Shown: positions 10,690 through 22,584, counted from the stretch's first letter. The stretch is DNA of 64,000 nt from Bedellia somnulentella (GCA_963576735.1 OY755179.1:3162001-3226000); one strand, 5' to 3'. Notes: generated by a model from the letters alone, not told the origin. Numbers and translations: made by a program.

Positions 10690-10926
10690 GCCGTGTAGTT
10701 CCGGCTTGGAATAACACTACCCCATTTCTACCCGTGGGTGATCGTAAGAGACGACTAAGGGTATAGGGGCTTTTTAAGTGATTTTTGGGCGATGGCTTTT
10801 TAAGATGCGGTTGGAGACCCATCACCGAAAACATTCATTTTACAATTTTTTCCCCATTTAACATAAGTAGCTAAAGAAGCTCTGGCTACCCCTTTTAGAT
10901 ATTCATACGCGTGAGTATATGTATAT
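10690..10926 (+). repeat. Rep-A copy, gamma type
   Basis: ccgtgtagttccggcttgga ... cccgtgggtgatcgtaagag. Carries a short internal duplication of gggcgatg-gctttttaag and a 3' deletion. Confidence 0.8.
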
Positions 10927-11239
10927 TTGTGTGTGAATAAAATTCTGTGTATGACATGACCTGCTTACGTCAGTTATACTAACACAAGATATACAAAAAA
11001 GAACCGGCCTTTTTGCACTTTTAAAAAAGTCATATCCTGTGGGGTTTGTACGCATCCTTGAAATCATTTTGACGTCTTGACATTGACATACAAGAACAAA
11101 AGGTAAGTGAATAAAGAAATGAAACAATATTTTGTATCGGGGTTCATCTCAAACAGCCTACGTTCAGTGGGTATTTTATTATCATGTATGTTTTTTTTAA
11201 TATTTTAAAGCCGAAGAGTTTGTATTCTTGAACCAGAAA

Positions 11240-11373
11240 GGCAAGCACGAGCCGTGTTTAAACTAGTTATCGCGTGGGATAAAGCAGCCATCTCTTACGC
11301 ACTTACTTAGTATCGTATACTGCCATCTCATTCTAACCGTTATCGTGTCGATAAAATAGCGCTCGTGCTTGCT
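11240..11373. mobile_element. MITE-1 copy with intact TIRs
   Basis: Inverted tips GGCAAGCACGAGC / GCTCGTGCTTGC. No coding capacity. A TSD was not clear. Confidence 0.8.
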
Positions 11374-11675
11374 ATACTGGTAAGCTCAGGAACTACTGAT
11401 GGTACTGAGGAATGGTTAGTCCATCAATAGAAGAAGGCTAAAAAAGACAAACTAGTCGATAAAACTATCGTCTGAATATAACTCTGTCGCTGCTTTTCGA
11501 TGGCATATACTTAGTTTGGCTATACAAAAGGACAAATTAACTTATATAGAACTATTCTTCTATACTAAAACCTATTAATTTTGATCCAATAAATGAGCAT
11601 GCAATTTTAGTCGGCTTATAATCTCACGGAAATATGTAGGCGTATTGCTGTTGAGTTTTATAGGATATGACATTC

Positions 11676-11745
11676 ATACATATACTCATGCCATTAGTTT
11701 CCATTGGGGTAGGCAGAGACCATTACCAGATCGCCACTTCTTAGG
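11676..11745 (-). pseudogene. RTE-like LINE tail fragment
   Basis: The reverse complement of the terminal ~70 bp (catatactcatgccattagt then ccattggggtaggcagag). Confidence 0.5.
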
Positions 11746-11908
11746 ATATAGTGAAACTCTCAAGCTGTCATCTAAATTCATCAGTATTTTCATAAATGAT
11801 CTTTTATTTTTCAGACTACGGAGACTTCTTAAATTTTCTGTTTTATCTGTGTTATTCGTGGTCATTCTCTACTGGTATTACATTATTATTTTTTTGGTAT
11901 ATCCTAAC

Positions 11909-12066
11909 TATACATACATATACTCACGGCTGTATTTCCCTAGAAGGGGTAGCCAGAGCTAAGGAATTATAAATTCCTCAGCCACTTTTCGAAGTTGAGT
12001 GGGGAAAAGATGGTAAAAATAAAGGTTTTTGGTAATGGTATTTTTGGTAATCTCCAACCGCGAATG
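11909..12066 (-). repeat. Rep-A copy, 5'-truncated
   Basis: Full 3' half (tatactcacggctgtatttc ... ggaattataaattcctcagc), stopping after ctccaaccgcga. Confidence 0.8.
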
Positions 12067-12069
12067 CCT

Positions 12070-12604
12070 TTAGAAGTTCAATGAGAAGTTATTGCAATAT
12101 AAAGAACAACTAGTTATGAATCTCCGTCCAATATTCACTTAAAGCCTTTTTAATTTATTACACACCATTGCTCGAGACAAGCCAAATTCAAAATATTAAT
12201 CAGCAACTGTAAGATTATAAATGCACAGTCAAAAGTTTGTTTTATATTTTGCAAATAAATACCATTTTGCTCGACGGAGAACCAACAGACGAGGAAGAAA
12301 AATTGTACAAAATACGAGCAATGGTGTTACGCTCGGTTCGTTTGTATCAAATTTAATTTCATTCACAACGAAATACGTAGTCGGGACCAATTTCCGACGA
12401 AGTTTATCACAATTCTATCAAAACATCGTCTTTTTGCTATGAATCTTTGTTATACATATTAAAACATATTGTTTAATGAAATGGGATTCAAAGATAGTCA
12501 GGAAATACATTGAAGTAACAATAAATTAGAAGAACGTTACTTATTTTGATTTTGATGACCAATTAAAATTTTGTTTATTGAGTTTTTAATTAACATTAGT
12601 GCAA
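12070..12604. other. No recognisable feature
   Basis: AT-rich; an open frame at 12221 (73 codons, basic middle ARRRTNRRGRK) was examined and not recognised. Confidence 0.5.
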
Positions 12605-12788
12605 ACATACATATACTCACGGCTGCTAATAAAAAAAGGATAGGAAGAGCTTCAGAATGAGAAATTCCTTAGCCGCTTTTAGAAATTGAGTGAGGAAAAG
12701 TTATCCTTATCGCCAATCATAACCCTTAAATGCCTCGAACGACTACCGTGGAACTAGTTGCTATTCTAAACTGAAGCTAAACAGCCCG
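12605..12788 (-). repeat. Rep-A copy, old
   Basis: catatactcacggctgctaa ... gaaattccttagccgctttt ... ctgaagctaaacag. Heavily diverged. Confidence 0.6.
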
Positions 12789-12849
12789 GTTGGAGCAAAT
12801 TAGTAACGTGCTAAAATATATCCCTCATGTTTTAAGCCCGTCCGTACCC

Positions 12850-13020
12850 AAATTGGTCCCATAGATAGTAATATTTCTGAACAACACGTGACAGGCATGT
12901 AACCTGGAGTTATGATTAGCCGTTATTCACCCGGATAGTGCATTCATATCATATAAGGCATAGGCTTATCGCTGCTTTATACGAATAAACTATCACTCAG
13001 TGTTACTCAGCTATAGAGAT
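12850..13020 (-). repeat. Rep-B SINE 3' part, old
   Basis: tagtaatatttctgaacaac ... ttatcgctgctttatacgaa ... actatcactcagtgttactc; many substitutions. Confidence 0.55.
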
Positions 13021-13500
13021 TTTCTTAGTATATCATCTCTTACCATTAAAAAGTTAGTCAAATAGACCACTTACATGCATTTACACAAGAACCTGTTAAT
13101 GCGATCCGACTCACACTTGGCTGGTGTTGTAAATACTTATTTACAAGCGATATAACAATCATCTCTAATAAGAGAGTTGATCTAAAGACCCGGAGTTGTG
13201 ACGTTCAAATCCCCAGACACTTGTGTTTTTATTTGTTGCTTATTTAAAATACTTATTGCATATAGAATCCCTAAGATGATCCAGTGCTTCATAGAATACT
13301 TGAAGGAGATTTAAACTCGAAAATGTCACGTAAAAAGTTGTATCTTTTCATTTTTATTTATGCCTTTTAGTTCTGCACCACCGATTGTCAATTTTCATGC
13401 GCAATCTCTACTCCTAAAGGGTTGACTGGAATGGAAGAGAACGCTTTTTAGTAATTAGTCCGCCTGTTGTTTATCTGTTTATTGTATATTCATGCCGTGC

Positions 13501-13746
13501 CGTGTAGTGTCGGCTTAGAATAACACTACCCCATTTCTACCCGAGGGCGATCGTAAGAGGCGACTAAGGGTATAGGGGCTTCTTAAGTGATTTTTGGGCG
13601 ATGTGGTTGGAGACCCGTCACCAAAAACATTTATTTATTATTACCATCTTTTCCCCAATCAACTTCCAAAAGTGGCTGAGGAATTTCTCATTCCAAAGCT
13701 CTGGCTACCCCGTTAAGGGATTTATAGCCGTGAGTATATGTTTGTA
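13501..13746 (+). repeat. Rep-A copy with 18-19 bp TSD, gamma type
   Basis: Flanked by TGTATATTCATGCCGTGC (13483-13500) and the same site with one extra T (13747-13765). Core accccatttctacccgaggg, gatgtggttggagacccgtc. Confidence 0.9.
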
Positions 13747-13769
13747 TGTATATTCATGTCCGTGCATTG

Positions 13770-14520
13770 TTTTGGTGTTCAATAAAGTGTATTATTAACA
13801 AATTGCGAAACTGCGCGATACGTAGTCGCAAAGAAGCTAATAAAAGATAAATCTGCATCGCAATGCGCTGTTTCTCAGTTTTTTGTTCTAGCACTCTAGC
13901 AAAACCTCTCTATGAGGGTAGGCTGAAGTCACAACTCTTAAACTAAACTACAGTTTCCACCTAGATAAGGCTAATATGGGCTGTCAAAAATTGACCATTG
14001 GCAACTTGCCAAGTGTGCAAAATAAGTACAATAATTTATTTGCGAATCACAGAAACTAATAACATTCAACTTATATTTAGTATATTTTTACAGGTCAACT
14101 TTAAGAGCAGAGTTTGTGCGTAACATTTGCACGTGATATAACCGAACCGCCTGTTATGGACATTGTGCTACCCTTTTCATCAAAAACTGTATCGCAGTTG
14201 TTTTAACATTGAAAATATTATACTGAGTCCTCAAGTCACGTCGGCACCAGATGCCGTCGACTCGAGTCCCTAATATTTCTCATCCTGCAACCGTATGGAA
14301 AAATACGTGATTATTTATGAGTTAGAGAACTGCTTGAAAAAATCTGTGCCTTTTATTTCGTGGTTGCGGAGTTTGGCTTACTGGAAATATGAATTTATTC
14401 AGCTGATTTTGTTTTATCCACACGACTCCTAACAATTCCAATTACTTATTATTGAATTACTCAAGTCACAAAATACCTGACAATGTTGAATAAAATTATT
14501 ATTGTAATATATTTTTTATT
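13770..14520. other. No recognisable feature
   Basis: Mixed composition, no family from this window detected. Confidence 0.5.
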
Positions 14521-14535
14521 TTAACTAGTATTAAA

Positions 14536-14665
14536 TTTGCGGTGTAGTGCCGGTTTAGAATGTCACTACCCCTTTCTACCCACAGGTGTCGTAAGAGGCT
14601 TCCAGCTCTTAAGTTCTGGCTACCTCTTTTTCCGGATTTATAGCTGTGAGTATATGTATGTGTAT
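14536..14665 (+). repeat. Rep-A copy with internal deletion, 8 bp TSD
   Basis: Beta-type head joined to the last ~60 bp; the middle (B-box-like part) is missing. GTATTAAA flanks it at 14528-14535 and 14666-14673, so the deletion probably predates insertion. Confidence 0.8.
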
Positions 14666-15350
14666 GTATTAAAATACTAATACACTACAAACACTTAGAA
14701 ATTACAACCATGGAAACCAATTTCAAATCACTGTTTTATAAAGATACCAACCTGCTCACGACCTTAACCTCTTTTAAGGCCCTTTTGAATGAGGGGTTTT
14801 CTTTTTGATAAATAAAAAAACAACATAGTTTCCTAGAGCTCTGTAGATGGCGTTGATGTAACTACGTTCTTTACTTAAATTTTTTCTTCGTGGCCTCAAT
14901 CGTGTTGCCACAATAACTTCGCCAATGTCAACTTTAAAAACATGTGTCACTTCACCATAGAGTAACTTTTTGGCGAGTAAAAACAACAAAAAGAATGTTA
15001 AATATAAATAACGTCTTTGTTTATTTACTTTTAAGCTATCTTGGCTTAAACTGATATTTATTTAGACTTTCAAATCAGAACGTTTTTATGTACGTTCCGT
15101 TTTACGATATCATTACATCCAAGTGTGAAAAACGGTGTGACGTTCCGTTCCTACCAGTAACATAGCAAGTCTGGCGCCATCTATCCTGAGAACAGGGAAG
15201 AAGAAAAAAATAAAAAAAGGAAAACCTCTCATTATCATGCTTAAAAATAGTAACAAAAACAACGCAAATATTTTTAATTTATAAAAATAATGCTTTTACG
15301 GCCCTGGTTTCTTGTTCATTTGAGCCAACCGAAAATCTATGTTAACTTAC

Positions 15351-15671
15351 GAATTTTGTTGAAAATATGATATATTATTTAACAAACTTATTCGCCACTG
15401 TTCAGAATATCTAATCGTAGAAGTATGATAGCTATCGTTGATCAGACAAAATTCAGTGAACTGTAAAACTATAACAAATCTATTACATTTCACTTGCTCA
15501 TACAATTCAGCATAAACTTTCCAAAAAGATAGTATTAGTTCTAGGTGACATAATTCTTTACTGGTTTTTTCGTAATTGGTTCTCAATTCTACTAAAAAAT
15601 ATTTACTAATAGGATTTAAAATCTCATATACTAGTGCTGAACTATAAACCATTGCCATTTCCATATTTTTG
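15351..15671 (-). CDS. Candidate internal exon, unknown protein
   Basis: The minus strand is open for 107 codons between a possible acceptor (gacaag|c) and a strong donor (ttc|GTAAGT). Length 321 nt, so phase is conserved. It codes VYSSALVYEILNPISKYFLV, ELRTNYEKTSKELCHLELIL, SFWKVYAELYEQVKCNRF, ... The amphipathic, aromatic-rich character is more protein-like than its surroundings and faintly recalls the region before a late membrane span in insect gustatory receptors, but no family motif is visible. The acceptor is poor. Confidence 0.3.
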
Positions 15672-15813
15672 CTTGTCAATATTTAGATTTCAAGGCATCG
15701 GATCAAAAAAAGTTGGGAATTGGCATGTGTATACATATTTATTTTATTAAGCCAGAACAATGGTACCATAGCAATTTGAAGTAAAATATATGTAATGAAA
15801 GTTATAAGTTATT

Positions 15814-16060
15814 GGTGCCGGCTAAGAATGTCACTACCCCTTTCTACCTTCACAGGTTTCGTAAGAGGTGACTAAGGGTAAAGGGCTTTAATAAGTGGTT
15901 TTTAGCGTTATATGAACGGCTAGAGACCTATCACCAACGATACTTTATTTCTACCGTCTTTACCCAGATCAACTTCCAAATGTGGTTGAGGAAATTCTAG
16001 CTCTGAAACTTTGGGTTTTTGGCATTTATTCCCGTAAGTATATGTATGTATATATGTTAG
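15814..16060 (+). repeat. Rep-A copy, beta type, 8 bp TSD
   Basis: Flanked by AAGTTATT at 15806-15813 and 16061-16068. Core gaatgtcactacccctttct. Confidence 0.82.
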
Positions 16061-16569
16061 AAGTTATTATATGTATTTCATTTATAATTTATATGTATTC
16101 TAACGATACTCTTGAAACAATATCTCAAGTTTAAGTTAATTCAATATAACACCTTAATTTTATCATACTTTTATCTCCAAAATAAGACCGTACGAGACAA
16201 AACAGAAACATCGATGTAATTTAAAATACCTTTATAAAGATGTAGGTTTCATGTACGGAATCCCGCATAGTATTACATTAGAAAATACAATAATAAATTG
16301 CTGTTACACAGGGACAGACATACATATAAATATGAAAAAACTATAACTAACTAACTATAACTCTTTTATATATATATCGTCAGATATTCATAATTATTAA
16401 AATATTTTGTTTTGATTTTATGTAGTTGTTCACTACTTGATATTAGTATTTTGTCCTATTACAATTATTTTTAATTTATTATTATGTTACCTATGTGGAT
16501 TCATATTATCTTGTGTATAGGTATATTTTTTATGATGCACTGAGTTTAGGTATTTAGTTTTCATTAGTC

Positions 16570-16822
16570 CGTGCGTTTCCTGGCGGTGACTGAAAATCAG
16601 TGTTGTGAGCATTTACTCACAACGATAATGCTGAGTCAGCCGCCAATTTATTGCTACGCAGGGTATGGCTTGTGTCAATATGTTTTAATGTTAACTCTTG
16701 TTTTTAAAATCTTGTTATTTATATTTTTGTTTTTTTTTTATTAGTTTCGTTTTTAATGTTTTTAGTTATATTGTTAACTGTAGCAATGAATGTGTTTCTT
16801 ATCTTATCTTATCTTATCTTAT
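16570..16822 (+). mobile_element. 5'-truncated LINE 3' end with (TTATC)n tail
   Basis: Contains a GC-rich hairpin block, GGCGGTGACTGAAAATCAGT ... GCTGAGTCAGCCGCC (16583-16645), then a T-rich UTR, tgtagcaatgaatg, and TTATC repeats at about 16798-16822. The same block recurs at 25245-25365 and, inverted, at 36870-36940. Confidence 0.7.
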
Positions 16823-17418
16823 AACGGTATAGTTTTTTGCTATTTGCCCAAGAACCCTAAGGAAGGCCAATCCAAAGCATAGGAATGAAAAAACTCAATA
16901 TATTCATAATTCTGCGATGAGGATACTAAAATAAAGAATAGTGGTAACTAATAGACAGTCTCTTCAACGACTTTTTCCTAAAGAAGACATGAATTAGTGC
17001 CATTCTTAGCAGGCACTAAACTAAAATTAGCCTACAAGACTCACTGAAGATTTATTTAATCGTCTGTGTACATAGAATTGGCCTATTTGAATATAACTAA
17101 CAATATCAAATGTGCGAAGTAAACCTTTCTGCGAAAGACGTTCTCTAATAGGGTCCGAAATTTGACTGACACAGTCGAAGAAACAAAAAGAAAATAACAA
17201 TACATACAAGAGGCACGGGGAAGACTTGAAATGGCAAATTCACTTTTACGACCCAAGCAATAAAGCTTCAAATGAGTTTATGAAAAAAACATGGGGTTGT
17301 TTCAGAGAGTAATGGTTTGTTCCCTTGAATAAAGAACATGGTTTTTGTATCTTTAAATTAAAAACAACGTATAGTCGTTTAACGTTAATTAGGCTGTGTA
17401 ATGACGACTTATAATGGC

Positions 17419-17687
17419 TTTATTTTAAATCTTTTTGTTCATGAAAACCTCATGTGGGGATTATTACTAATAAATCCTTCCGAATTAGTAAAAAATTCGG
17501 AGGTAGGAAACGCAAAACACTACTAAAACGTGTAGAAGAAATAAAGGATAGAAGAATTTCGGGCTGGCAGCCATCGACACGATAGCTCAATTGGCAAGAG
17601 CGACGGGGGCGTATACCCGAGGTCGCGGGTTCGAATCCCGCCTGTGTCGAAATTTTTCATTCCTTTATTTATTCTATATTTATTAGT
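17419..17687 (+). repeat. Rep-C element with 13 bp TSD
   Basis: Flanked by GACTTATAATGGC at 17406-17418 and 17688-17700. Order: inverted tail (gttcatgaaaacctcatgtg), a linker with an aattcgg hairpin, tRNA-like core (gatagctcaattggcaagag, gggttcgaatcccgcctgtg), and the start of the direct tail. The TSD encloses the inverted tail too, so that tail is part of the mobile unit. Confidence 0.88.
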
Positions 17688-17987
17688 GACTTATAATGGC
17701 ACCCTAGGGAACTTAAATAAATAGAGCGGAAACCAAACGTACGTGATAAAAAAAACCGCTAAAAAGTTATGTGTGTAAATGATAATTCAACGTAAAGAAA
17801 TAATAATTTGTTACTTCTAGAATTCAACATGAAATATTAATTTAAATTGTTTTTAGGCAAGTATATCAAACAGTTATTTTATTCCTTTACCATTTTTATG
17901 TCATTCCTTATTATTTCATTCTGATTTAACTAATTCGTTTATTGTATACCCTAGTATACCCTAACTGTTCCCAACTAAAAATATAAG

Positions 17988-18256
17988 TACATACATACAT
18001 TAAATTATATACCTATTATTAATTTATTATGTAACTCCCACAAAGGTGTTGCTAGAGATTTAGATAGAGCTTTAGATTTAGAAAATCTTTAGTCACGATT
18101 GAAAGTTGAATCGGGAATTTATTGCAAAATTATGGTTTTTGGAGATAGGTCTTTAGTCCTTACCCGCTAAGCCCGATAACTTAAAAACCCCAAAATGGCA
18201 AACAGAAAAAAATGCCTTAATAAATACTATCTAAGTTATCCGACACTACACAACAT
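17988..18256 (-). repeat. Possible very old Rep-A copy
   Basis: The order of weak matches (catacatacatt, gattgaaagttgaatcggga, tttttggagataggtct, ccgacactacacaac) follows Rep-A, but identity is low. Confidence 0.35.
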
Positions 18257-18259
18257 AAT

Positions 18260-19250
18260 TTACGCCGCTAATAAAAATTCTAATCACCCTCACTACTATA
18301 TCAAACACTCATTATTTTCCTCGCAACTATTGTAGGGTTAATGGCCTTCGAGAGCCACAAAAGACAATGACAATCAACCCTTCACTAGGAAACATCAATA
18401 TTCGATACCGTTCAGTACAAAGGACCCATCTATTGTGCACGATCTCGAAAGGTTCCCTCCCAGGCAATACCGATCCCATACTCACGCAGTTACTGCCCGA
18501 TTTTTCTACGAAATGTTATCTAGGGTTCCGGAGCCTTTATCAAATGGACTCTATCGTGGTGAAACTGAATTAACAGTTTTTAATATGTTTAAAATCGCGT
18601 TAAGACTTTAATTAATAGAGGGGTATCTATATTTGTTAGTATGCAAGATTCATATGCAACACATATATGTAATCACTACAATCGGCTATCGCCCTGAGGA
18701 CGCCGTTGCTGCCGCGCACCCTACGCAATAGTGACGCAGCCTTCTAATACATAATAACATAATACATGTTTTACTTATATGCTATCTTGATCTGTGTATA
18801 GTATGTACGTATATATTATATATTGAATTACTATAACTACAATATATACTAGGACTTTAATGCATATTGCGATTGAAATGAATTGAGCTTAGCGAGTTAG
18901 GTAAATTTCAGTCTTCTTACTATCTGTGCAGTCGGTCTTAATCTTTAAGCCGCGCTCTAAATAAGAAACCATTAACTATTTTCTATTGACTTTAATGGAA
19001 AAATAGAGTTTAGATGATTATTCCTCAATGGTAGGTACAAGCACGACATGCAACACTAAGCAGGGTCCACTTGATCACTGTGGCAAATTTGGTTGAAATC
19101 GGTTGGGCCGTTCCAGGGGAGTTCCATCACAAAGAATACCTGCATATAAGATCTTCGTTCGACTTCGTCTCGCTCAGCCCAATAATAAGGAGTAAGTGTT
19201 TTCCTTCATTACAAAAATATTATGCCGTCATGTGTATATATTGCCGATTG
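18260..19250. other. Largely unassigned
   Basis: 18340-18580 is GC-richer with a 68-codon open frame (no motif). 19075-19150 resembles a LINE 3' UTR phrase. The remainder is AT-rich. Confidence 0.4.
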
Positions 19251-19252
19251 CC

Positions 19253-19580
19253 TCCGTCGTCTCACGGTTAAGCGCTTGGCTTCAAGTGTGGAGGTCTCGG
19301 GTTCGATCCCCGGGGGTTAAAGTCACAAATTTAATTTGTAAGATTTAACCCAGTTTAAAGGATATTGCAGGCTTGAATCACCTGATTATCCGAAAATTAA
19401 GATGATTCTGTGCTTCGGAGGGCACATCAAGCCGTCGGTCCCGGCTACTATTACGGCAGAGTTGTTAGTCTGCCGACTCTCAATTGTCCAGCGTGGTGGA
19501 CTAAGACCAAATCACCCTTTATAGGTTAGTCTCGAGCCCCTTGGTGGACATATATGGGCTGAGGAGGAGGAGTAGTGTAC
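19253..19580 (+). repeat. Rep-D tRNA-headed SINE
   Basis: tRNA-like head (ctcacggttaagcgcttggc, gtctcgggttcgatccccgg), body with gatttaacccagtttaaagg, and end gtggacatatatgggctgag, (GAG)n. About 330 bp. Same family at 49564-49608, 63490-63700 and 63918-64000. Confidence 0.75.
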
Positions 19581-19781
19581 ATATTGTTTTGGAATTAAAA
19601 ATGAAAATTTATTTAAGCCTTCTCACAACTTAAATACGGTCGCCTATGTAATTTTATTCGTTTTATTGATTCCTACTATGGTTACGTGTTACTACTAAGA
19701 ATTTCAAAGTCAGATACATAATATAAAACGTCATTCAGATTTAGCTACAAAAAATTTAATTGTTAATTCTAACATACATAC

Positions 19782-20182
19782 ATACATACATATACTCACG
19801 CCATTAGTTCCCATTGGGGTAGGCAGAGACTATTGATCGCCACTTCGCACGATCCTGACAAACCTCTCTAGCTTCGTTTACATCCATCGATCTTTTCATA
19901 CATGCTCTTTTATTCTTCATACTTCGGACGCCAGCCTTTTTGAGCACACTCTCAATTTGGTCCAAGTGTGTTCTCCGTGGTCGTCCTCTACTAACATTAC
20001 CATCCACACTAGCTCTATAGATCCCTTTTTTTTCTATCATCCATCCTCTCTATGTGCCCAAACCATCTCAACATTCCTTTTTCTATCTTTCTTACAATAT
20101 CATCTTTCACACCGCACTTTTCACGAATAACACTATTTCTCACTAATTTCTCACTTCTAAACCTGTGCAAATCCATTTGTTA
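19782..20182 (-). pseudogene. RTE-like LINE ORF2 C-terminus, frameshifted
   Basis: The minus strand codes FRSEKLVRNSVIREKCGVKD, DIVRKIEKGMLRWFGHIERM, DDRK, then shifts frame at a run of A and continues GIYRASVDGNVSRGRPRRTH, LDQIESVLKKAGVRSMKNKR, ending KWRSIVSAYPNGN. It extends further upstream than the copy at 9111 but has lost its frame. The tail is (TATG)n on the minus strand, against 19774-19794. Confidence 0.75.
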
Positions 20183-20837
20183 ATAGTTCGTGAATATTTA
20201 TTAATATATTTTCAGAACAATTCGAATGCCGTGTCCAAAATATGAACCGTCCATCCATTCGGCTACATTTGTGTGAAAGGTATCGTGTTGCTGGCAGTAT
20301 GCAGTCTAGTCACGACTTTGTAACAAGTGAAACGATAGTTCCACCTAGAGGTTTGCGATATCGGCAAGCTTGCCCTGACCCGGCCATTGCGTATTGTTAC
20401 CTAGCCCCCTACGCTTTCATGTTGTTACATAAATTCAGAGCGGGTATGCTTTTTGAAAGATTTGTGTTCGTTGGTTGTTCGAAAGGTTTGATGTGAACTT
20501 TCACGTTGTTCAGCGTTTATTTGTGCTTGAATTCCAAATTGGATGTGGGTTTTTGTTTGTTCTTGTATTTTATTCACAGAAGTAAGAAACATTGTTTTCA
20601 GATATGGAAATGATTTGTAACTATTTAAAACTTTATGTAGCATGAAATCCCTGAAAATTCTTACAAATTTCATTATTTAGTCTTCGCAAATAGTTTGAGA
20701 AGCTGAAATTTACGAGTGAGCTGATTCTAAATTATTCTGTAAAACATTTTGGAGATATTGTCAGTACCTATAAAGTATTTGTTTAGAAGGGTACTAAAGA
20801 TTCTTGACTTAAACTTCAATCTTAAGATAATAATAAT
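20183..20837. other. Unassigned, one 84-codon open frame
   Basis: 20242-20496 is open and less AT-rich (IRLHLCERYRVAGSMQSSHD, GLRYRQACPDPAIAYCYLAP). No family recognised, no clear splice sites; could be chance. Confidence 0.3.
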
Positions 20838-20845
20838 TTTCATAA

Positions 20846-21092
20846 AATATATATACATATACTTACGGCTGTAAATCCCTAAAATGGGTAGCCAGAGCTA
20901 AGGAATTAGAAATTCCTCAGCCACGTTTGGGAAGTTGAGTGGGGCAAAGATGGTGAGAAAAAGGTTGTTGGTGGCGGGTCTCCAACCGCATCGCCCAAAA
21001 ATCCCTTAAAAGCCCCATACCGTTAGTCGCCTCTTACGTAAACCCACCGGAAGAAATGGGGTAGTACTATTCTAAGCCGACTCTACATAGCA
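20846..21092 (-). repeat. Rep-A copy with 8 bp TSD
   Basis: Flanked by TTTCATAA at 20838-20845 and 21093-21100. Full length, alpha type. Confidence 0.88.
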
Positions 21093-21171
21093 TTTCATAA
21101 TAACCTAATTTTTTCCTCCAATTATTTCATAAAGACCTACGACCGAGATATCTTCTGTGATTTATACACAT

Positions 21172-21361
21172 CTATACATATACTCTCGGCAAAACATCCC
21201 AAAAAATGGAAACCAAAGCATCTGAAATAGAAATTAATAAGCCTCTTATAAGAATTTAGTGAGGTTAGTGAAATCAGTTAAAATGCCTCTATACACTATG
21301 TGGCTTCTTAGATCATTCACAAAGAAGAGATAGTCGTACATTATAGCTGACACTATGCAGT
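21172..21361 (-). repeat. Rep-A copy, old
   Basis: ctatacatatactctcggca ... tagctgacactatgcag. The middle is degraded. Confidence 0.5.
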
Positions 21362-21545
21362 GTTTTTGTCAGGTTAATCTAGCTCTAAGGTTTTGAACCA
21401 TTTCAGTAGGAGGTCTGTAAGCTAAAGTTAACAAATATAATTTTTTTACTACTGTGACATAATTGGTACACAGTCTTCTCAAATTAGCTCTGGTTAAAAG
21501 ACAAGTCTCCTGAAATAGCCTTAGAGCTATTCTGCTCTTCAGCAA

Positions 21546-21680
21546 GGCCAGCACGAGCGACCTTATAGCTAGATAATTCGTGGTATAAAACAACCATCTC
21601 TTTCGCAGTTTCATAGTATGGTGTATTGTCATTTCATTCTAAGCAATATCGTGACAATAAAATAGCGCTCATGATATTTC
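21546..21680. mobile_element. MITE-1 copy, diverged
   Basis: Same order of blocks as the other two copies (cagcacgagc, ataaaacaaccatctctttc, aaaatagcgctcatg). A 16 bp end fragment also lies at 23648-23663. Confidence 0.7.
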
Positions 21681-21987
21681 GTCTTGGGATATTTTTCAGC
21701 TGGTTTAAAAGGTGCGTGTAACTCCTATTGATGGTCAGAATTTTTCTACTGGAACTGTTTACTGATTGCAGTTGCTTAATTGACATGCCCCACGGATTTA
21801 TTTTAATCTAGTCTATGCCCACGTTATAATGCCCACGACTGTATCTATTTTGTTATTCTTAGCGTTTAGTAAATTTATCTTTAACATTACAATGTATGCT
21901 TAACTCAAAAAGTTTTTTTACCATTTTTTATTAGCCGTTTATTTATTTTTTTCTAAAAAGTCATATACATAGCTTACAATTAATTTG

Positions 21988-22240
21988 TGTGGTAAATAAA
22001 TCATGGTTGTTAATGGTGAGGGAAAACATCGCGAGGAAAACCGACTTGGCTGATTTTACTTAATGAAGTGACAGAGTATTCGTGAAATAAAGCGAGTCTT
22101 TCCTCTCTATCGTGGGTATATTTCCCAAGCATAACGTAGGTACTCTAAGCACCATGTGGCAATATCACGTGATGTTCAGAAGTATTACTACCTCAGCCGC
22201 GCCTGCAGGTAATTACGGCGTGAACATTTGAGTTAAATCT
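21988..22240 (+). repeat. Rep-B SINE, 5'-truncated
   Basis: gtggtaaataaatcatggtt ... cacgtgatgttcagaagtat ... ggcgtgaacatttgag. Most of it (from 22037) is the outer part of an inverted-repeat arm. Confidence 0.78.
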
Positions 22241-22584
22241 AGAAACATATTCTTTAATTTTCCTTATCATTAATAAAATAATAACTCACAAATTAGTCTT
22301 TAAATTTAGTTCGCTTAAACTGGCCATATTTGTTGGCTCATCTTAGCAATAAATCAAAATTAAGTACATACATACATATACGCCATTCTTTCCCATTGGA
22401 GTAGGCAGAGAATATCGATCCTGGCAAACCTCTTTTACTTCGTTTACATCCATCAATCTTTTCATACATGATTCATGTAGAGGTGATAGATTTATATTAG
22501 ATTCAGACATGATACATTCTTGAGCACACTTTAAAAGTAACGTATTTTAAGTATAAAATTATTCTAAACTTCCCACTCTAACCT
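22037..22584 (+). repeat. Left arm of ~547 bp inverted duplication
   Basis: Contains a truncated Rep-B, unique DNA and an RTE-like tail, all repeated in reverse at 24694-25239. The composite make-up shows that an already mosaic segment was copied. Confidence 0.88.
22374..22500 (-). pseudogene. RTE-like LINE 3' fragment inside an inverted-repeat arm
   Basis: The reverse complement of the LINE tail plus KRLMD..K...CQDR-like codons, with internal deletions. The mirror copy is at 24798-24908. Confidence 0.6.

Noticed and set aside
13160..13225. tRNA-derived SINE head (gttcaaatccccag)
   Set aside because: Only the B-box-like half is visible. There is no A-box at the proper distance and no matching body.
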